Assembly: GCA_902490405.1 (NCBI GenBank)
Contig: CABUDS010000003.1
Coordinates: 1-64,000 of the forward strand
DNA from: an uncultured Collinsella sp.
GTDB lineage: Bacteria > Actinomycetota > Coriobacteriia > Coriobacteriales > Coriobacteriaceae
Direction of reading: 5' to 3'
DNA: 64,000 bases
Part shown: piece by piece, positions 18,166 to 27,071 of the stretch
Layout: each line of letters starts with the position of its first letter
Numbering within the stretch: position 1 is the first letter of the stretch
The notes under the pieces: model-generated
What the model was told of the DNA's origin: nothing
The model's input: the letters and a program-made list of their open reading frames with translations, nothing else
Databases searched by the model: none
Translations under genes and position numbers: made by a program

Positions 18166-19923
18166 TTACAACTGCCAGGTAGCTGCTTCCTTTTGCAGCG
18201 CCACCATGCGGGCGAATTCTCCACCTGCCGCCTTGAGTTGCGCCGGAGCGCCCTGCTCGGCTACCACGCCATCCTTGAGCACAACGATCTTGTCGGCATT
18301 TTCCACCGTGCGCATACGGTGGGCAATCACGATAACCGTCTTGCCTGCAAGCAGGCGGGAGAGCGCCTGCTGCACCACGGTCTCGTTCTCCACATCCAAG
18401 CTCGCCGTCGCTTCGTCCAGCAACACGATCGGCGCGTCTTTGAGCAGCGCACGGGCGATGGAGATACGCTGGCGCTCACCACCGGAGAGCTTGGAGCCGT
18501 TCTCGCCAATCATAGTGTCATATCCCTGCGGCATGCGGCTTACGAACTCGTCGCAGTTGGCGGCACGCGCGGCGGCAAGCACTTCCTCATCGGTGGCATC
18601 GCGACGGCCAAGACGAATGTTTCCCATCACCGTATCGTCAAAGAGCAGCACATCTTGGAACACAATGGCGTAGTCGCGCAGCAGCACCTCGGGGTCCACG
18701 TTCGCAACATCCACGCCACCCACGGTGACCGTGCCTTCGGTGGCGTCCCAAAAGCGCGCGGCCAGGCGGCTCACCGTGGACTTACCGGAGCCCGAAGGAC
18801 CGACCAGCGCCGTGACCTCGCCCTCCTTGGCGGTAAAGCTCACGTCGGTCAAGACCTTCTCGCCGGCACGGCCGTCCTCGCCCGCACCATAGCTAAATGC
18901 CACGTGATCGAACACCACGTCATGGCCCACGGGCTCAAACTTCTCGCTGCCCCGCGCTATGGGCTCCTCCATGATGGAGCGCATGCGCTTGGCCGACGAC
19001 TCGGCGGCAAACAGCTCGGTCATCAGCATCAGCGCCTGATCAAAGGGCGCATAGATGCGGCTCACCATAAGCAGGAAGGCAAACATCACCAAAAAGTCGA
19101 CCTGGCCGGAGGCGACCATCGCGGCGCCCGTGACCAACGTAGTGGCAATCCCCAGGCGCAGGATGGCAAAAGCGGAATTGACCAAAAGCCCGCTAGCGAG
19201 CTCGCCTGTGGTGGTCTCGCGCTCCTCGGCGTCGATGACGGCATTGAGTCCCTCGAGATAATGGGCCTCCTGGTTGGTAGCGCGAATCTCGCGCACACAG
19301 TCGAGTGTCTCCTGGATGGCCTCGGTGACCTTGACCTTCTCGGCACGCACGCGGTCGAACACCGGGGCCATGGGGCCGCGCGTTAGATACAGCACGGCAA
19401 AGGCCACGGGCACGCTCCAGAACGCCGCTATCGCCAGCTGCCAGCAAAAGAACAGCGATGATATGAACACGATGGCGCTTGCGATGATGGCGCCCCAGAG
19501 CTCTCCCAGCACATGACTGTAAGCATGCTCCATGGTCTGAACGTCGCCCATGATGGTCTCGGTCAAATCGGCCAGATCACGACGACCAAAAAACGACAGC
19601 GGCAGTTTGCGCAAGCGCTCGGCGATCTCCATGCGCTGTTTGCCGCACTCCTCGTAAAAGATGCAGTACGTGTAATAGTACTGCTGCCAATTAGAGGCAA
19701 AGAGCAGCGCAAAAAAGATAACAAGACCACCCACAATGGGCAGTGCGCCCGGCAGATCGGCCCCGCTGGCAAGATGCTCGACAAAACCGGCCATGACCAG
19801 GAACAATAAGCCCATGCCGGCCATGGTAATGAGATTGGTGAGCGTGGTCCAGAAAATGCCGCGTTTTACGCCGGCGACGCCTTTATCGGATAGGAAATAC
19901 TTCTTTTGGAATGAGGCGAACAT
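18166..19923 (-). CDS. ABC exporter, fused permease-ATPase (second subunit)
   Basis: A 585-residue half-transporter with an N-terminal six-helix permease domain (about 15-320) and a C-terminal ATPase. The Walker A is GPSGSGKST, the signature LSGGERQR, the Walker B VLLDEATASLD and the H-loop IAHR. It starts right after the stop of the first ABC gene (TAAATG), so the two probably form a heterodimeric exporter. Pairs like this next to an AraC regulator resemble the YbtPQ/IrtAB arrangement, where they act in siderophore uptake, but drug or peptide export is equally possible. Confidence 0.9.
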   Translation of the reverse strand: MFASFQKKYFLSDKGVAGVKRGIFWTTLTNLITMAGMGLLFLVMAGFVEHLASGADLPGALPIVGGLVIFFALLFASNWQQYYYTYCIFYEECGKQRMEIAERLRKLPLSFFGRRDLADLTETIMGDVQTMEHAYSHVLGELWGAIIASAIVFISSLFFCWQLAIAAFWSVPVAFAVLYLTRGPMAPVFDRVRAEKVKVTEAIQETLDCVREIRATNQEAHYLEGLNAVIDAEERETTTGELASGLLVNSAFAILRLGIATTLVTGAAMVASGQVDFLVMFAFLLMVSRIYAPFDQALMLMTELFAAESSAKRMRSIMEEPIARGSEKFEPVGHDVVFDHVAFSYGAGEDGRAGEKVLTDVSFTAKEGEVTALVGPSGSGKSTVSRLAARFWDATEGTVTVGGVDVANVDPEVLLRDYAIVFQDVLLFDDTVMGNIRLGRRDATDEEVLAAARAANCDEFVSRMPQGYDTMIGENGSKLSGGERQRISIARALLKDAPIVLLDEATASLDVENETVVQQALSRLLAGKTVIVIAHRMRTVENADKIVVLKDGVVAEQGAPAQLKAAGGEFARMVALQKEAATWQL

Positions 19924-21750
19924 TTAGGCCTCGCCTCCCTTCGTGACGGCGGCATCCGCGGTCGCTGCAGTGATTTTCCAGCTCGCGGCCTGTTCGTATT
20001 CAGCCCACATCTTGGCGTATAGACCCTTTTGGGACAGCAGCTCGGCATGGGTGCCGGCCTCCTGCACGCTACCTTGGTTGAGCACCACGATCTTGTCGGC
20101 CCCCACCACGGTCGAAAGCCGGTGCGCGATCATAATGACCGTGCGACCCGCCGCCAGCTTGCTAAAGGCGCGCTGGATGAGCGCCTCGTTCTCGGGGTCG
20201 GCAAACGCCGTGGCCTCATCGAGCACCACGATAGGCGCGTCTTTAAGGATCGCGCGGGCGAGTGCCACGCGCTGGACCTCGCCGCCCGAAAGATATGCTC
20301 CGCCGGGGCCGAGCATGGTATTGATGCCCTGTGGAAGCTTGGCCACGATATCGTCGCACTGGGCCGCGGAGAGGGCCGCGCGCACTTCGTCGTCAGTGGC
20401 CGTGGGCTTGGAGGCGCGCACGTTGTCGGCAAGTGTTTGTCGGAACAGCTGGTTGGTCTGAAACACGAAGGCAACCTGGTCCATAAGCTCGTGGGGATCC
20501 ATGTCGCGAACGTCTACGCCGCCTACGAGCACGCGACCCGCGGAAACATCCCAAAAACGCGGGATCAGGCTTGCGCAGGTTGACTTACCGCCGCCCGAGG
20601 GACCAACCAACGCAAGGGTGCTACCTGCGGGAACGCTAAAGCTCACATGATCGACGGCAGGCGCTTCGGCACCCTCGTAGGTAAAGCTCACGTCCTCAAA
20701 TCGCACGTCGCTGCTGGCAGGGTACTTGGGTTGAGCGGGCACGGAGAGCTGCTTGGAATCCATGACGCTTCGGATGCGAGCCAGCGAATCGGCACTCATC
20801 TGAGACGCCTCGCCCACAAACATGAGCTTGGTCATGGCCGTCGGCACCACGGCCGAAAATATCGCGTAAAACGTGAAGTTGGCCATAAAATGCGCGAAGT
20901 CCGTCTCGCCCGGCGCCAACAGCAACGCCACGGGCAATAGGAATGCCACAAGACCATTGAGCGCGGTAAGGTTGAGTACCTGCGGACCTCGACAGAACGT
21001 GCCCGAATAGTTTTGCGCCATGTCGGCGTATTCGGCGATCGCGTCGTGGAACGCCTTAAAGGAATAGACCGTCTGCTGAAACACCTTGACCACGGGAATG
21101 CCGCGTACGTATTCGGTACCGGTCTTGTTCATCTTGACCAGCGCGCCCATGTAGGCCTTCATAAACTCGCCGCCCTTGCCGCCCATCATGGTAGCCATGG
21201 CGCCAAGCGAAACGACGACCGAGATAAGGCACGCCGCGCCCAAACGCCAATCGAGGGCGAAAAGCAGCACGAGCAGACCTGCAACCATGGCGGTGGCGCC
21301 GGCGATATCGGGTAGCATGTGTGCGAGCAGCGTCTCGGTTGAGGCGGCGCATCCGTCTACGATACGGCGCAGCTCACCGGTGGCATGCGTGTCAAAGTAG
21401 CCGAGCGGCAGCTTAAGCAGATGCTCGCTCGTAGCCTTGCGGATATTGGACGCGCAGCGAAACGCGGATAGGTGCGTACACATGAGTCCCACGAAATAAA
21501 CCACAATGCTCGCCAGGGCAAAGCCCACAGCCCACCAACCATACATCGCGATGTCGGTGGCCTCGCTCCAGTTAGGCGCCACGGCGATAAGGTCTCGCGC
21601 AACAAACCAGATACACACGTACGGGCCAAAGCTCAGCAGCTGCGAGAGCGCCGAGAGAGCCATGCCCAAATACGTTAGGAATTTACGGTCGCCGGCATAT
21701 GCAAGTAGCTCGCCGATACCGCCGCCTTCCCTTTTTGATCCCTTTGCCAT
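19924..21750 (-). CDS. ABC exporter, fused permease-ATPase (first subunit)
   Basis: A 608-residue half-transporter: permease helices about 35-320, then Walker A GPSGGGKST, signature LSGGEVQR, Walker B VVLDEATAFADPENE and H-loop IAHR. The ATG at 21750 has AAAGGA upstream, and that Shine-Dalgarno overlaps the end of a 10-bp inverted repeat (21759-21790). Divergent from the AraC-family gene, which is its likely regulator. It has both catalytic carboxylates in the Walker B region, so neither subunit looks degenerate. Confidence 0.9.
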   Translation of the reverse strand: MAKGSKREGGGIGELLAYAGDRKFLTYLGMALSALSQLLSFGPYVCIWFVARDLIAVAPNWSEATDIAMYGWWAVGFALASIVVYFVGLMCTHLSAFRCASNIRKATSEHLLKLPLGYFDTHATGELRRIVDGCAASTETLLAHMLPDIAGATAMVAGLLVLLFALDWRLGAACLISVVVSLGAMATMMGGKGGEFMKAYMGALVKMNKTGTEYVRGIPVVKVFQQTVYSFKAFHDAIAEYADMAQNYSGTFCRGPQVLNLTALNGLVAFLLPVALLLAPGETDFAHFMANFTFYAIFSAVVPTAMTKLMFVGEASQMSADSLARIRSVMDSKQLSVPAQPKYPASSDVRFEDVSFTYEGAEAPAVDHVSFSVPAGSTLALVGPSGGGKSTCASLIPRFWDVSAGRVLVGGVDVRDMDPHELMDQVAFVFQTNQLFRQTLADNVRASKPTATDDEVRAALSAAQCDDIVAKLPQGINTMLGPGGAYLSGGEVQRVALARAILKDAPIVVLDEATAFADPENEALIQRAFSKLAAGRTVIMIAHRLSTVVGADKIVVLNQGSVQEAGTHAELLSQKGLYAKMWAEYEQAASWKITAATADAAVTKGGEA

Positions 21751-21758
21751 GAGATTCC

Positions 21759-21790
21759 TTTCTAACGGCTTGAGAGTTAACCGTTAGAAA
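21759..21790. promoter_or_regulatory. Inverted repeat between the ABC operon and the AraC gene
   Basis: TTTCTAACGG (21759-21768) and CCGTTAGAAA (21781-21790) are perfect 10-bp arms 12 bases apart. They lie in the divergent promoter region and reach the ribosome-binding site of the ABC gene, so this could be an operator, a leader hairpin or both. Confidence 0.65.
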
Positions 21791-21870
21791 CTTATCATTG
21801 GCGTGTTAGCCGAGGCACACAATCGAGCCAGGCGTGGACGTTTCCGCAAAGGAAGGGGACGCTTTCGAAA

Positions 21871-22869
21871 ATGCATCGGGCCGCGACCAACATAACCGAG
21901 CTCTACGCACCGCAGTTTGAGCAGTTTGGCCTGGAGCTTTCCGGCAAGGGCGCCGTCTTTACCGGCGAGGTGGCAAACGATCGGGCGCACGGACGCGCAT
22001 GGATCATGCCCCTCTCCCCCACCTGCATCGTCATAGAGCATTTCATTACCCCGACGCACGATATGTACCTGGCGGAATACACACCCGAGCCGTACGCCTG
22101 CGTGAGCGAGGTCAGCGCGCCCACGCTCATATGCATGCCCAAGGCTGGCATAACGCCTGTGAACCTTAAGCCACTGCGCGGGCCGTGGCCGAACAGCGCG
22201 GTGTGCAGCTTTATCCAAGATAGCTGCGGCGAGGAGCTAAGTCCGCTGTTTGCAGGGCAGCTTTATCACTCGCGCTCGGTGCTCTTTTTGCCTGGATTTT
22301 TTGACGAACTGGAGCACCGCTATCCCACCGAGTTCGCGGGAATCTTCGAGGCGTTTGCCGAGCCATGGCACGAGGAGGCGACGTCTGCCATCTGCCACAC
22401 GCTGCGTCGGATTAACGAGGAACGCGCCCGTACCGTAGGCGGACACGTCTATATGCAAGGCATCGTGGAGACCATGGTCGCGGAGCTCGCCTGTTCGCGC
22501 GCGGCCCACAAGCAGGCGCGGCAGGCGGCAGACACACGCGTCAGCATAACCATTGCCGAAGAAGCAACGGCAATGATTGAGCGCGCGCTCGACAAAGGCA
22601 GACGTGTGGGTATCAACGAGGTGGCCGAGAGGCTCTACACAAGCCGCTCCAAACTATGCGCCACCTTTAAGGCCCAAACTGGCGAGTCCCTGGGCGCCTA
22701 CATTCGCAGACGCCGTATAGAGCGAGCACAGGACCTTTTGGCCGATAGCGCGCTCACGATAGCGCAGGTGGCAGAGCGTCTAGGCTACCCTCAGCAGGCC
22801 GCCTTCGCCCAAGCCTTCAAGCAACACACCGGCACCACCCCCACCGCTTGGCGCTCCCAACATATATAA
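21871..22869 (+). CDS. AraC-family transcriptional regulator
   Basis: A 332-residue regulator. The C-terminal hundred residues hold both AraC helix-turn-helix units (INEVAERLYTSRSKLCATFKAQTGES and the second, IAQVAERLGYPQQAAFAQAFKQHTG, each split here for length). The N-terminal part has no obvious homology by eye and probably senses a ligand. AAGGAAGGGG lies 13 bases before the ATG, which is a long spacing; no closer alternative is visible. Divergent from the two ABC exporter genes, which it probably controls. Confidence 0.88.
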   Translation: MHRAATNITELYAPQFEQFGLELSGKGAVFTGEVANDRAHGRAWIMPLSPTCIVIEHFITPTHDMYLAEYTPEPYACVSEVSAPTLICMPKAGITPVNLKPLRGPWPNSAVCSFIQDSCGEELSPLFAGQLYHSRSVLFLPGFFDELEHRYPTEFAGIFEAFAEPWHEEATSAICHTLRRINEERARTVGGHVYMQGIVETMVAELACSRAAHKQARQAADTRVSITIAEEATAMIERALDKGRRVGINEVAERLYTSRSKLCATFKAQTGESLGAYIRRRRIERAQDLLADSALTIAQVAERLGYPQQAAFAQAFKQHTGTTPTAWRSQHI

Positions 22870-22870
22870 A

Positions 22871-23219
22871 GAATGAGGGCGCCATCGGCGCCCTCATTCA
22901 CCAAATTCAATCCAGCCCACCTGACCCGAACGGCCGAGTCGTTGCAGAACCCGGGAGCCCCGGCAGGGCGGGTGCTTGCTCAAAATGAGTTCCCTCCAAA
23001 ACAATGGGCGCGCCAACGGCGCGCCCATTCACTCTATTCCATTCAGCCCCGCCTGACCCGAACGGCCGAGTCGTCTGGCCGGGGAAGCCCCGAGTCGCCG
23101 GGGTGTTTGCTCCAAATGAGTTCCGCATGCAAAGAAGGCCACTAAATGTGGCCTTCGTCTTGCATAGGACTGTTTGAAATTTGGAGGAAATACCCCGGCG
23201 ACTCGGGGCTTCCCCGGCC
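22871..23219. repeat. Tandemly duplicated, partly palindromic spacer between the AraC gene and gatB
   Basis: Two similar units (about 22871-22998 and 23003-23130) each contain a GC-rich hairpin (GAGGGCGCC/GGCGCCCTC; GGGCGCGCC/GGCGCGCCC) and then CCTGACCCGAACGGCCGAG (22920 and 23052). The second unit forms the left arm of a long inverted repeat: 28 identical bases at 23077-23104 and 23192-23219, with a further inner arm AAGGCCAC/GTGGCCTT near 23135-23155. Open frames through it are products of the repeat and not called. Confidence 0.75.
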
Positions 23220-23225
23220 TCGCAG

Positions 23226-24902
23226 CTACGAGAGCGACGTTCTCAGCAACTCGTTGAAGAGCTTGGGGTTGCCCTTGCCGCGGCTCGCCTTCATGCACTG
23301 GCCCACCAAAAAGCCGATAACCTTCTGGTTGCCGTCGCGATACTGCTGTGCCTGCTCGGCACAGTTTGCCAGCACCTCGTCCACGATGGGCTGCAGCGCG
23401 CCGGCATCGCTCACCTGACGCATACCGCGCTCGTCGACGATCTTGTTGGGGTCGTCGCCGGTCTGGGTCATGGCCTCAAAGACCTCGTGCGCCTGGTTGG
23501 AGCTGATGGCATCGGTCACCAGCAGCTTGGCCAGCGCTGCTACCTGAGCCGGCGCGATGCCGGACTCGGCGAGCGACACGCCTGCGCTCTTAAGGTAGGC
23601 GATCATCTCGTTGACCAGCAGGTTTGCGACCGTCTGGGCCTCCTTGCCAGCCATACCGGCAGCGGCAGCCTCAAAGAACTCGGCAAACTCGGGGTCGCCC
23701 GCGATCTGCTCGGCATCGGCCGCCTTAATACCAAAGTCGGTCTCAAAACGGGCGCGCTTGGCATCGGGCAGCTCGGGAATCTCGCCACGGCAGCGGTCGA
23801 TGAACTCGTCGTCCAGATCGAACGGCGCCAGATCGGGATCGGGGAACAGGCGATAGTCGTCGGCCGTCTCCTTCACACGCATAACCACGGTGCGCTTACG
23901 GCTGGGCTCCCAGTGGCGGGTCTCCTGATAGATGATTCCGCCCTCCTCGAGCACCTCGGCCTGACGGCAAATCTCGTAGGCAAGGCCGTCGTGCAGGCTC
24001 TTAAACGAGTTGAGGTTCTTGAGCTCGGTCTTGGTGCCCAGCTTGGTCTCGCCGCGGCGGCGCAGCGACACGTTGCCGTCGCAGCGCATGGAACCCTTCT
24101 CCATGGAGCAGTCCGAAATGCCCAGCGTCACAAAGATGCGACGGAGCTTCTCCATAAACAGGCGAGCCTCCTCGGGCGTGCGCAGATCGGGCTCGGTGAC
24201 GAGCTCAATCAGCGGCGTGCCGCAGCGGTTGTAGTCGACGAGCGACTCGGCAGCGGCGGTAATACGGCCCTCGGCACCGCCCACGTGCACCATCTTGGCG
24301 GCGTCCTCCTCCATGTGGATGCGCAGGATGCGGATGGGCACCGTGTAGGAACCGTCCTCGCGACGCTCGGGCATCTGCAGGTTGGACGCCTCATAGCTGG
24401 CCAGGTGGCCGGCGCGCTGATTGCCCTCGCGCATGGTCGACGTCATGGACGTGGACAGGCCCTCGGCATTGGCCGAGGCGCTCGCCAGGCTCTGGGCCTC
24501 GGCCTCGCCAAACGCGCAGTCGGGGCGCTCGGCGGCACCGCGACCGGTCACGTCCAGGTCCAGGTGACCGTACATGGCAAAGGCGACCGGGCCCTGCGTG
24601 GTCTGGAAGTTCTTGGCCATATCGGGATAGAAGTAGTGCTTGCGGTAGAACATCGAGTGGCGCTGGATCTCGCAGTTGGTGGCCAGACCGGCCTTGACGA
24701 TGCTCTCGATGGCGCGCTTGTTGGGCACCGGCAGCGCACCGGGCAGGCCCAGGCATACCGGGCACACGTTGGCGTTGGGTTCGTCATCGTGGCTGAGCTT
24801 GCAGTTGCAGAACATCTTGGTATCGAGTGCGGTGAGCTCGGTATGGATTTCCAGGCCGATCACGGCCTCCCAATCCTGCAGGACCTCGGATAGCTCCTTC
24901 AT
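23226..24902 (-). CDS. gatB: Asp/Glu-tRNA amidotransferase subunit B
   Basis: GatB of the GatCAB complex binds mischarged Glu-tRNAGln or Asp-tRNAAsn and activates the acyl group for amidation. The 558-residue product carries the signature VIGLEIHTEL, CPVCLGLPGALPVPN, the MRCDGNVSLR motif, EIKNLNS-type KNLNSF, and the YatY tail domain. Its ATG overlaps the gatA stop by one base (TAATG), so the two are translationally coupled. The 3' region is the long palindromic spacer at 23077-23219. Confidence 0.97.
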   Translation of the reverse strand: MKELSEVLQDWEAVIGLEIHTELTALDTKMFCNCKLSHDDEPNANVCPVCLGLPGALPVPNKRAIESIVKAGLATNCEIQRHSMFYRKHYFYPDMAKNFQTTQGPVAFAMYGHLDLDVTGRGAAERPDCAFGEAEAQSLASASANAEGLSTSMTSTMREGNQRAGHLASYEASNLQMPERREDGSYTVPIRILRIHMEEDAAKMVHVGGAEGRITAAAESLVDYNRCGTPLIELVTEPDLRTPEEARLFMEKLRRIFVTLGISDCSMEKGSMRCDGNVSLRRRGETKLGTKTELKNLNSFKSLHDGLAYEICRQAEVLEEGGIIYQETRHWEPSRKRTVVMRVKETADDYRLFPDPDLAPFDLDDEFIDRCRGEIPELPDAKRARFETDFGIKAADAEQIAGDPEFAEFFEAAAAGMAGKEAQTVANLLVNEMIAYLKSAGVSLAESGIAPAQVAALAKLLVTDAISSNQAHEVFEAMTQTGDDPNKIVDERGMRQVSDAGALQPIVDEVLANCAEQAQQYRDGNQKVIGFLVGQCMKASRGKGNPKLFNELLRTSLS

Positions 24903-26416
24903 TACAGCTCGCCTCCCTTCCCGGCAAAATCGGGCGCGACAGAAAGCGCGGGCGCACCCGTGGCGGCATCGGCAAAGCCGCGCTCCAGGGCGCGGGCAAA
25001 CGTAAGCAGCTGACGGTCTTTAAAGGCAGGTCCCACCAGCTGGGCAGAAACGGGCAGCTGAGTATCCTCGCCCAGGCCCAGCGGCACCGAAATGCCACCG
25101 TTACCGCAAATGTTGAGCGAGATGGTGTACAGATCGGAGAGGTACATCTGCGTGGGGTCGCTGATCTCGCCAAACTTAAAGGCCGTGCGCGGCGAGGCGG
25201 GCATGAGGATGGTGTCCACCTTGGCATACGCGGCGTCATAGTCCTGCGTGATGAGCGTGCGGGCCTTTTGCGCGGCGTAGTAGTACTTGTCGTACACGCC
25301 CGAGCTCAGCAGGTAGGCGCCGAGCATCTGACGGCGCTTGGCCTCGGCGCCAAAACCGTGGGCACGCGAAAGCGAGCTCTGGTCGGACAGGTTGGCGCAG
25401 CCCTCCTCCTGATAGCCATAGCGAATGCCGTCGAAACGAGCCAGGTTGGAGAACGCCTCGGCCGGGCCGATGACGTAGTAGGCGGCGATGGCGGCGTCCA
25501 GGTGCGGCAGGTCGACCTCTACCAGCTCGGCGCCCTGGTTCTGCAGCTCCTGGGCGGCGCGCTCAACGGCGGAGCGGACCTCGGGCGTCAGGCCCTCGGC
25601 CTCCATAAACGCGGGGATGATGCCCACGCGCTTACCCTCGATGCTGTCGTTGAGGTGCTCGGTAAAGTCGACGGCGCAATCCTGGCTGGTGCAGTCGTAC
25701 GGATCGTGGCCCGCGCCGGTAAGCGCGTTCATGGCCAGCGCGACATCCTCGACCGTGCGGCCAAAGGGACCCACCTGGTCGAGCGACGAGCCAAAGGCAA
25801 CCACGCCGTAACGGCTCACGGCGCCATACGTGGGCTTAAAGCCCACCACGCCGCACAGCGACGCCGGCTGGCGAATGGAGCCGCCGGTGTCCGAGCCCAG
25901 CGAGAGCGCGACCTCGCCCGCGGCGACGGCGGCAGCGGAGCCGCCCGAGGAGCCGCCGGGCACGCGTTCGGTATCCCAGGGGTTGTTGGTGCGGTGGAAC
26001 GCCGAGCTCTCGGTGGAGCTGCCAAAGGCAAACTCGTCCATGTTGGCCTTGCCCATGGGCAGGCAGCCGGCATCGAGCATGCGCTGGACGCAGGTGGCGG
26101 TGTAGACGCTCTGGTAGTTCTCGAGCATGCGGGAAGCGCAGGTGGTGCGCGTGCCCACGAGGTTCATGTTGTCCTTGATGGCCAGCGGCACGCCCGCAAG
26201 CGGGGGTAGCGGCTTTCCGGCGGCACGGTCGGCATCCACGCGCGCAGCGGCCTCGAGCGCAAGCTCGGGCGCTACCTGCAGGAATGCCTGGACCCCGCCC
26301 TCGCGCGCCTCGATGGCGGCAAGGGAGGCCTGAGCCACCTCGGTAGCGGTAAAGTCGCCGGCGGCAACGCCCGCGGCGATCTGGGCGGCGGTAAGGGAAT
26401 CGAAGCTCTGCGCCAT
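24902..26416 (-). CDS. gatA: Asp/Glu-tRNA amidotransferase subunit A
   Basis: GatA releases ammonia from glutamine through an amidase-signature site. The 504-residue product shows AIKDNMNL (catalytic Lys region), GGSSGGSAAAVAAGEV and SDTGGSIRQPASLCG (cis-Ser and nucleophile Ser). Start and stop overlap gatC and gatB by one base each (TAATG). Middle gene of gatCAB. Confidence 0.97.
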   Translation of the reverse strand: MAQSFDSLTAAQIAAGVAAGDFTATEVAQASLAAIEAREGGVQAFLQVAPELALEAAARVDADRAAGKPLPPLAGVPLAIKDNMNLVGTRTTCASRMLENYQSVYTATCVQRMLDAGCLPMGKANMDEFAFGSSTESSAFHRTNNPWDTERVPGGSSGGSAAAVAAGEVALSLGSDTGGSIRQPASLCGVVGFKPTYGAVSRYGVVAFGSSLDQVGPFGRTVEDVALAMNALTGAGHDPYDCTSQDCAVDFTEHLNDSIEGKRVGIIPAFMEAEGLTPEVRSAVERAAQELQNQGAELVEVDLPHLDAAIAAYYVIGPAEAFSNLARFDGIRYGYQEEGCANLSDQSSLSRAHGFGAEAKRRQMLGAYLLSSGVYDKYYYAAQKARTLITQDYDAAYAKVDTILMPASPRTAFKFGEISDPTQMYLSDLYTISLNICGNGGISVPLGLGEDTQLPVSAQLVGPAFKDRQLLTFARALERGFADAATGAPALSVAPDFAGKGGEL

Positions 26417-26727
26417 TACTCGCTCTCCCCCTCTCCCAAAATGGACGGCACGCGGAAGTAGCGGTCGCGTGCGCTGCCGGCGTTTTCGAGCGCAACGTCG
26501 AGCGGCAGGTCGCGCTCGGGCTCGCGCAGGTCATCGCCCATCACGTTGGACAGGCTTCCGATGGGATGGAACGTGGGCTCCACGTCGGGTAAGTCATATT
26601 GCAGGACGGGCTCGAGCATCTGGACGGCGTCATTCATGTAGGACGTCATCTGGGCGAGCTCGTCATCGGTCAGTGCGATCTTTGCGTACTCGGCGATGCC
26701 GCGCACGTCTTTCTCGCTGAGTGCCAT
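26416..26727 (-). CDS. gatC: Asp/Glu-tRNA amidotransferase subunit C
   Basis: A 103-residue GatC that wraps between GatA and GatB. MALSEKDVRGIAEYAKIALTDDEL and the C-terminal hydrophobic VEPTFHPIGSLSNVMGDDLREPE pattern (split) are typical. The start at 26727 has GGGAG 8 bases upstream; the frame extends six codons further without a better site. First gene of the operon. Confidence 0.93.
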   Translation of the reverse strand: MALSEKDVRGIAEYAKIALTDDELAQMTSYMNDAVQMLEPVLQYDLPDVEPTFHPIGSLSNVMGDDLREPERDLPLDVALENAGSARDRYFRVPSILGEGESE

Positions 26728-26860
26728 AGGCGCTCCCTTCCGCATAACAGATAAACCGCTCTAGTATACAAGGCAACGCCGGCTTGGAGCAGGCGCTTTA
26801 CCCAAATGCAGCGAAAACGTAACGAGGGCGGGCTGGCAGGCGAAGGGCTGGCGGTTCTGC

Positions 26861-26951
26861 AGCGAAACCGCACCGTCCATAGCGAAAACCGCGTCGCCCA
26901 CAACGAAAACCATCCTGTCCACAGCGAAAACCGTCCCGCCCACAACGAAAA
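26861..26951. repeat. 21-bp tandem repeat, about 4.3 units
   Basis: Units of the form ARCGAAAACC-N8-CAC run 26861-26880 (one base short), 26881-26901, 26902-26922, 26923-26943 and a partial 26944-26951 that merges into the 59-nt palindrome. Read on the minus strand it gives a seven-residue repeat, but there is no start signal or conserved frame to support a gene. Confidence 0.8.
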
Positions 26952-27010
26952 GCATCACAACATTCGACGCTTTTCGCCAAAATCGCGATTTTCATCGAAT
27001 GTTGTGATGG
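26952..27010. repeat. 59-nt palindrome family (CATCACAACATTCGA), copy 1
   Basis: CATCACAACATTCGA (26953-26967) pairs with TCGAATGTTGTGATG (26995-27009). The loop contains AAAATCGCGATTTT, itself a palindrome. Copies 1 and 2 share this loop type. Confidence 0.85.
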
Positions 27011-27023
27011 TTTGGAAGTCCCG

Positions 27024-27058
27024 ACCACCGCAAAGGCGCCCGTCCCCTTTGTAGTGGT
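27024..27058 (-). terminator. CCACCACAAAGG-family hairpin, copy 1 (after sortase)
   Basis: ACCACCGCAAAGG (27024-27036) with CCTTTGTAGTGGT at the far end. It lies 14 bases past the sortase stop on the minus strand, but no T run follows in this copy. Confidence 0.55.
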
Positions 27059-27071
27059 TCCGAACGATGTC

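Noticed and set aside
22873..23145. A 90-residue plus-strand open frame with a repeated LTRTAES segment
   Set aside because: It is created by the duplicated, palindromic spacer; there is no ribosome-binding site and it spans hairpins.
26670..27028. Minus-strand open frames with a seven-residue repeat (FSLW-type)
   Set aside because: They are the translation of the 21-bp tandem repeat and the palindrome and overlap gatC; no start signal supports them.
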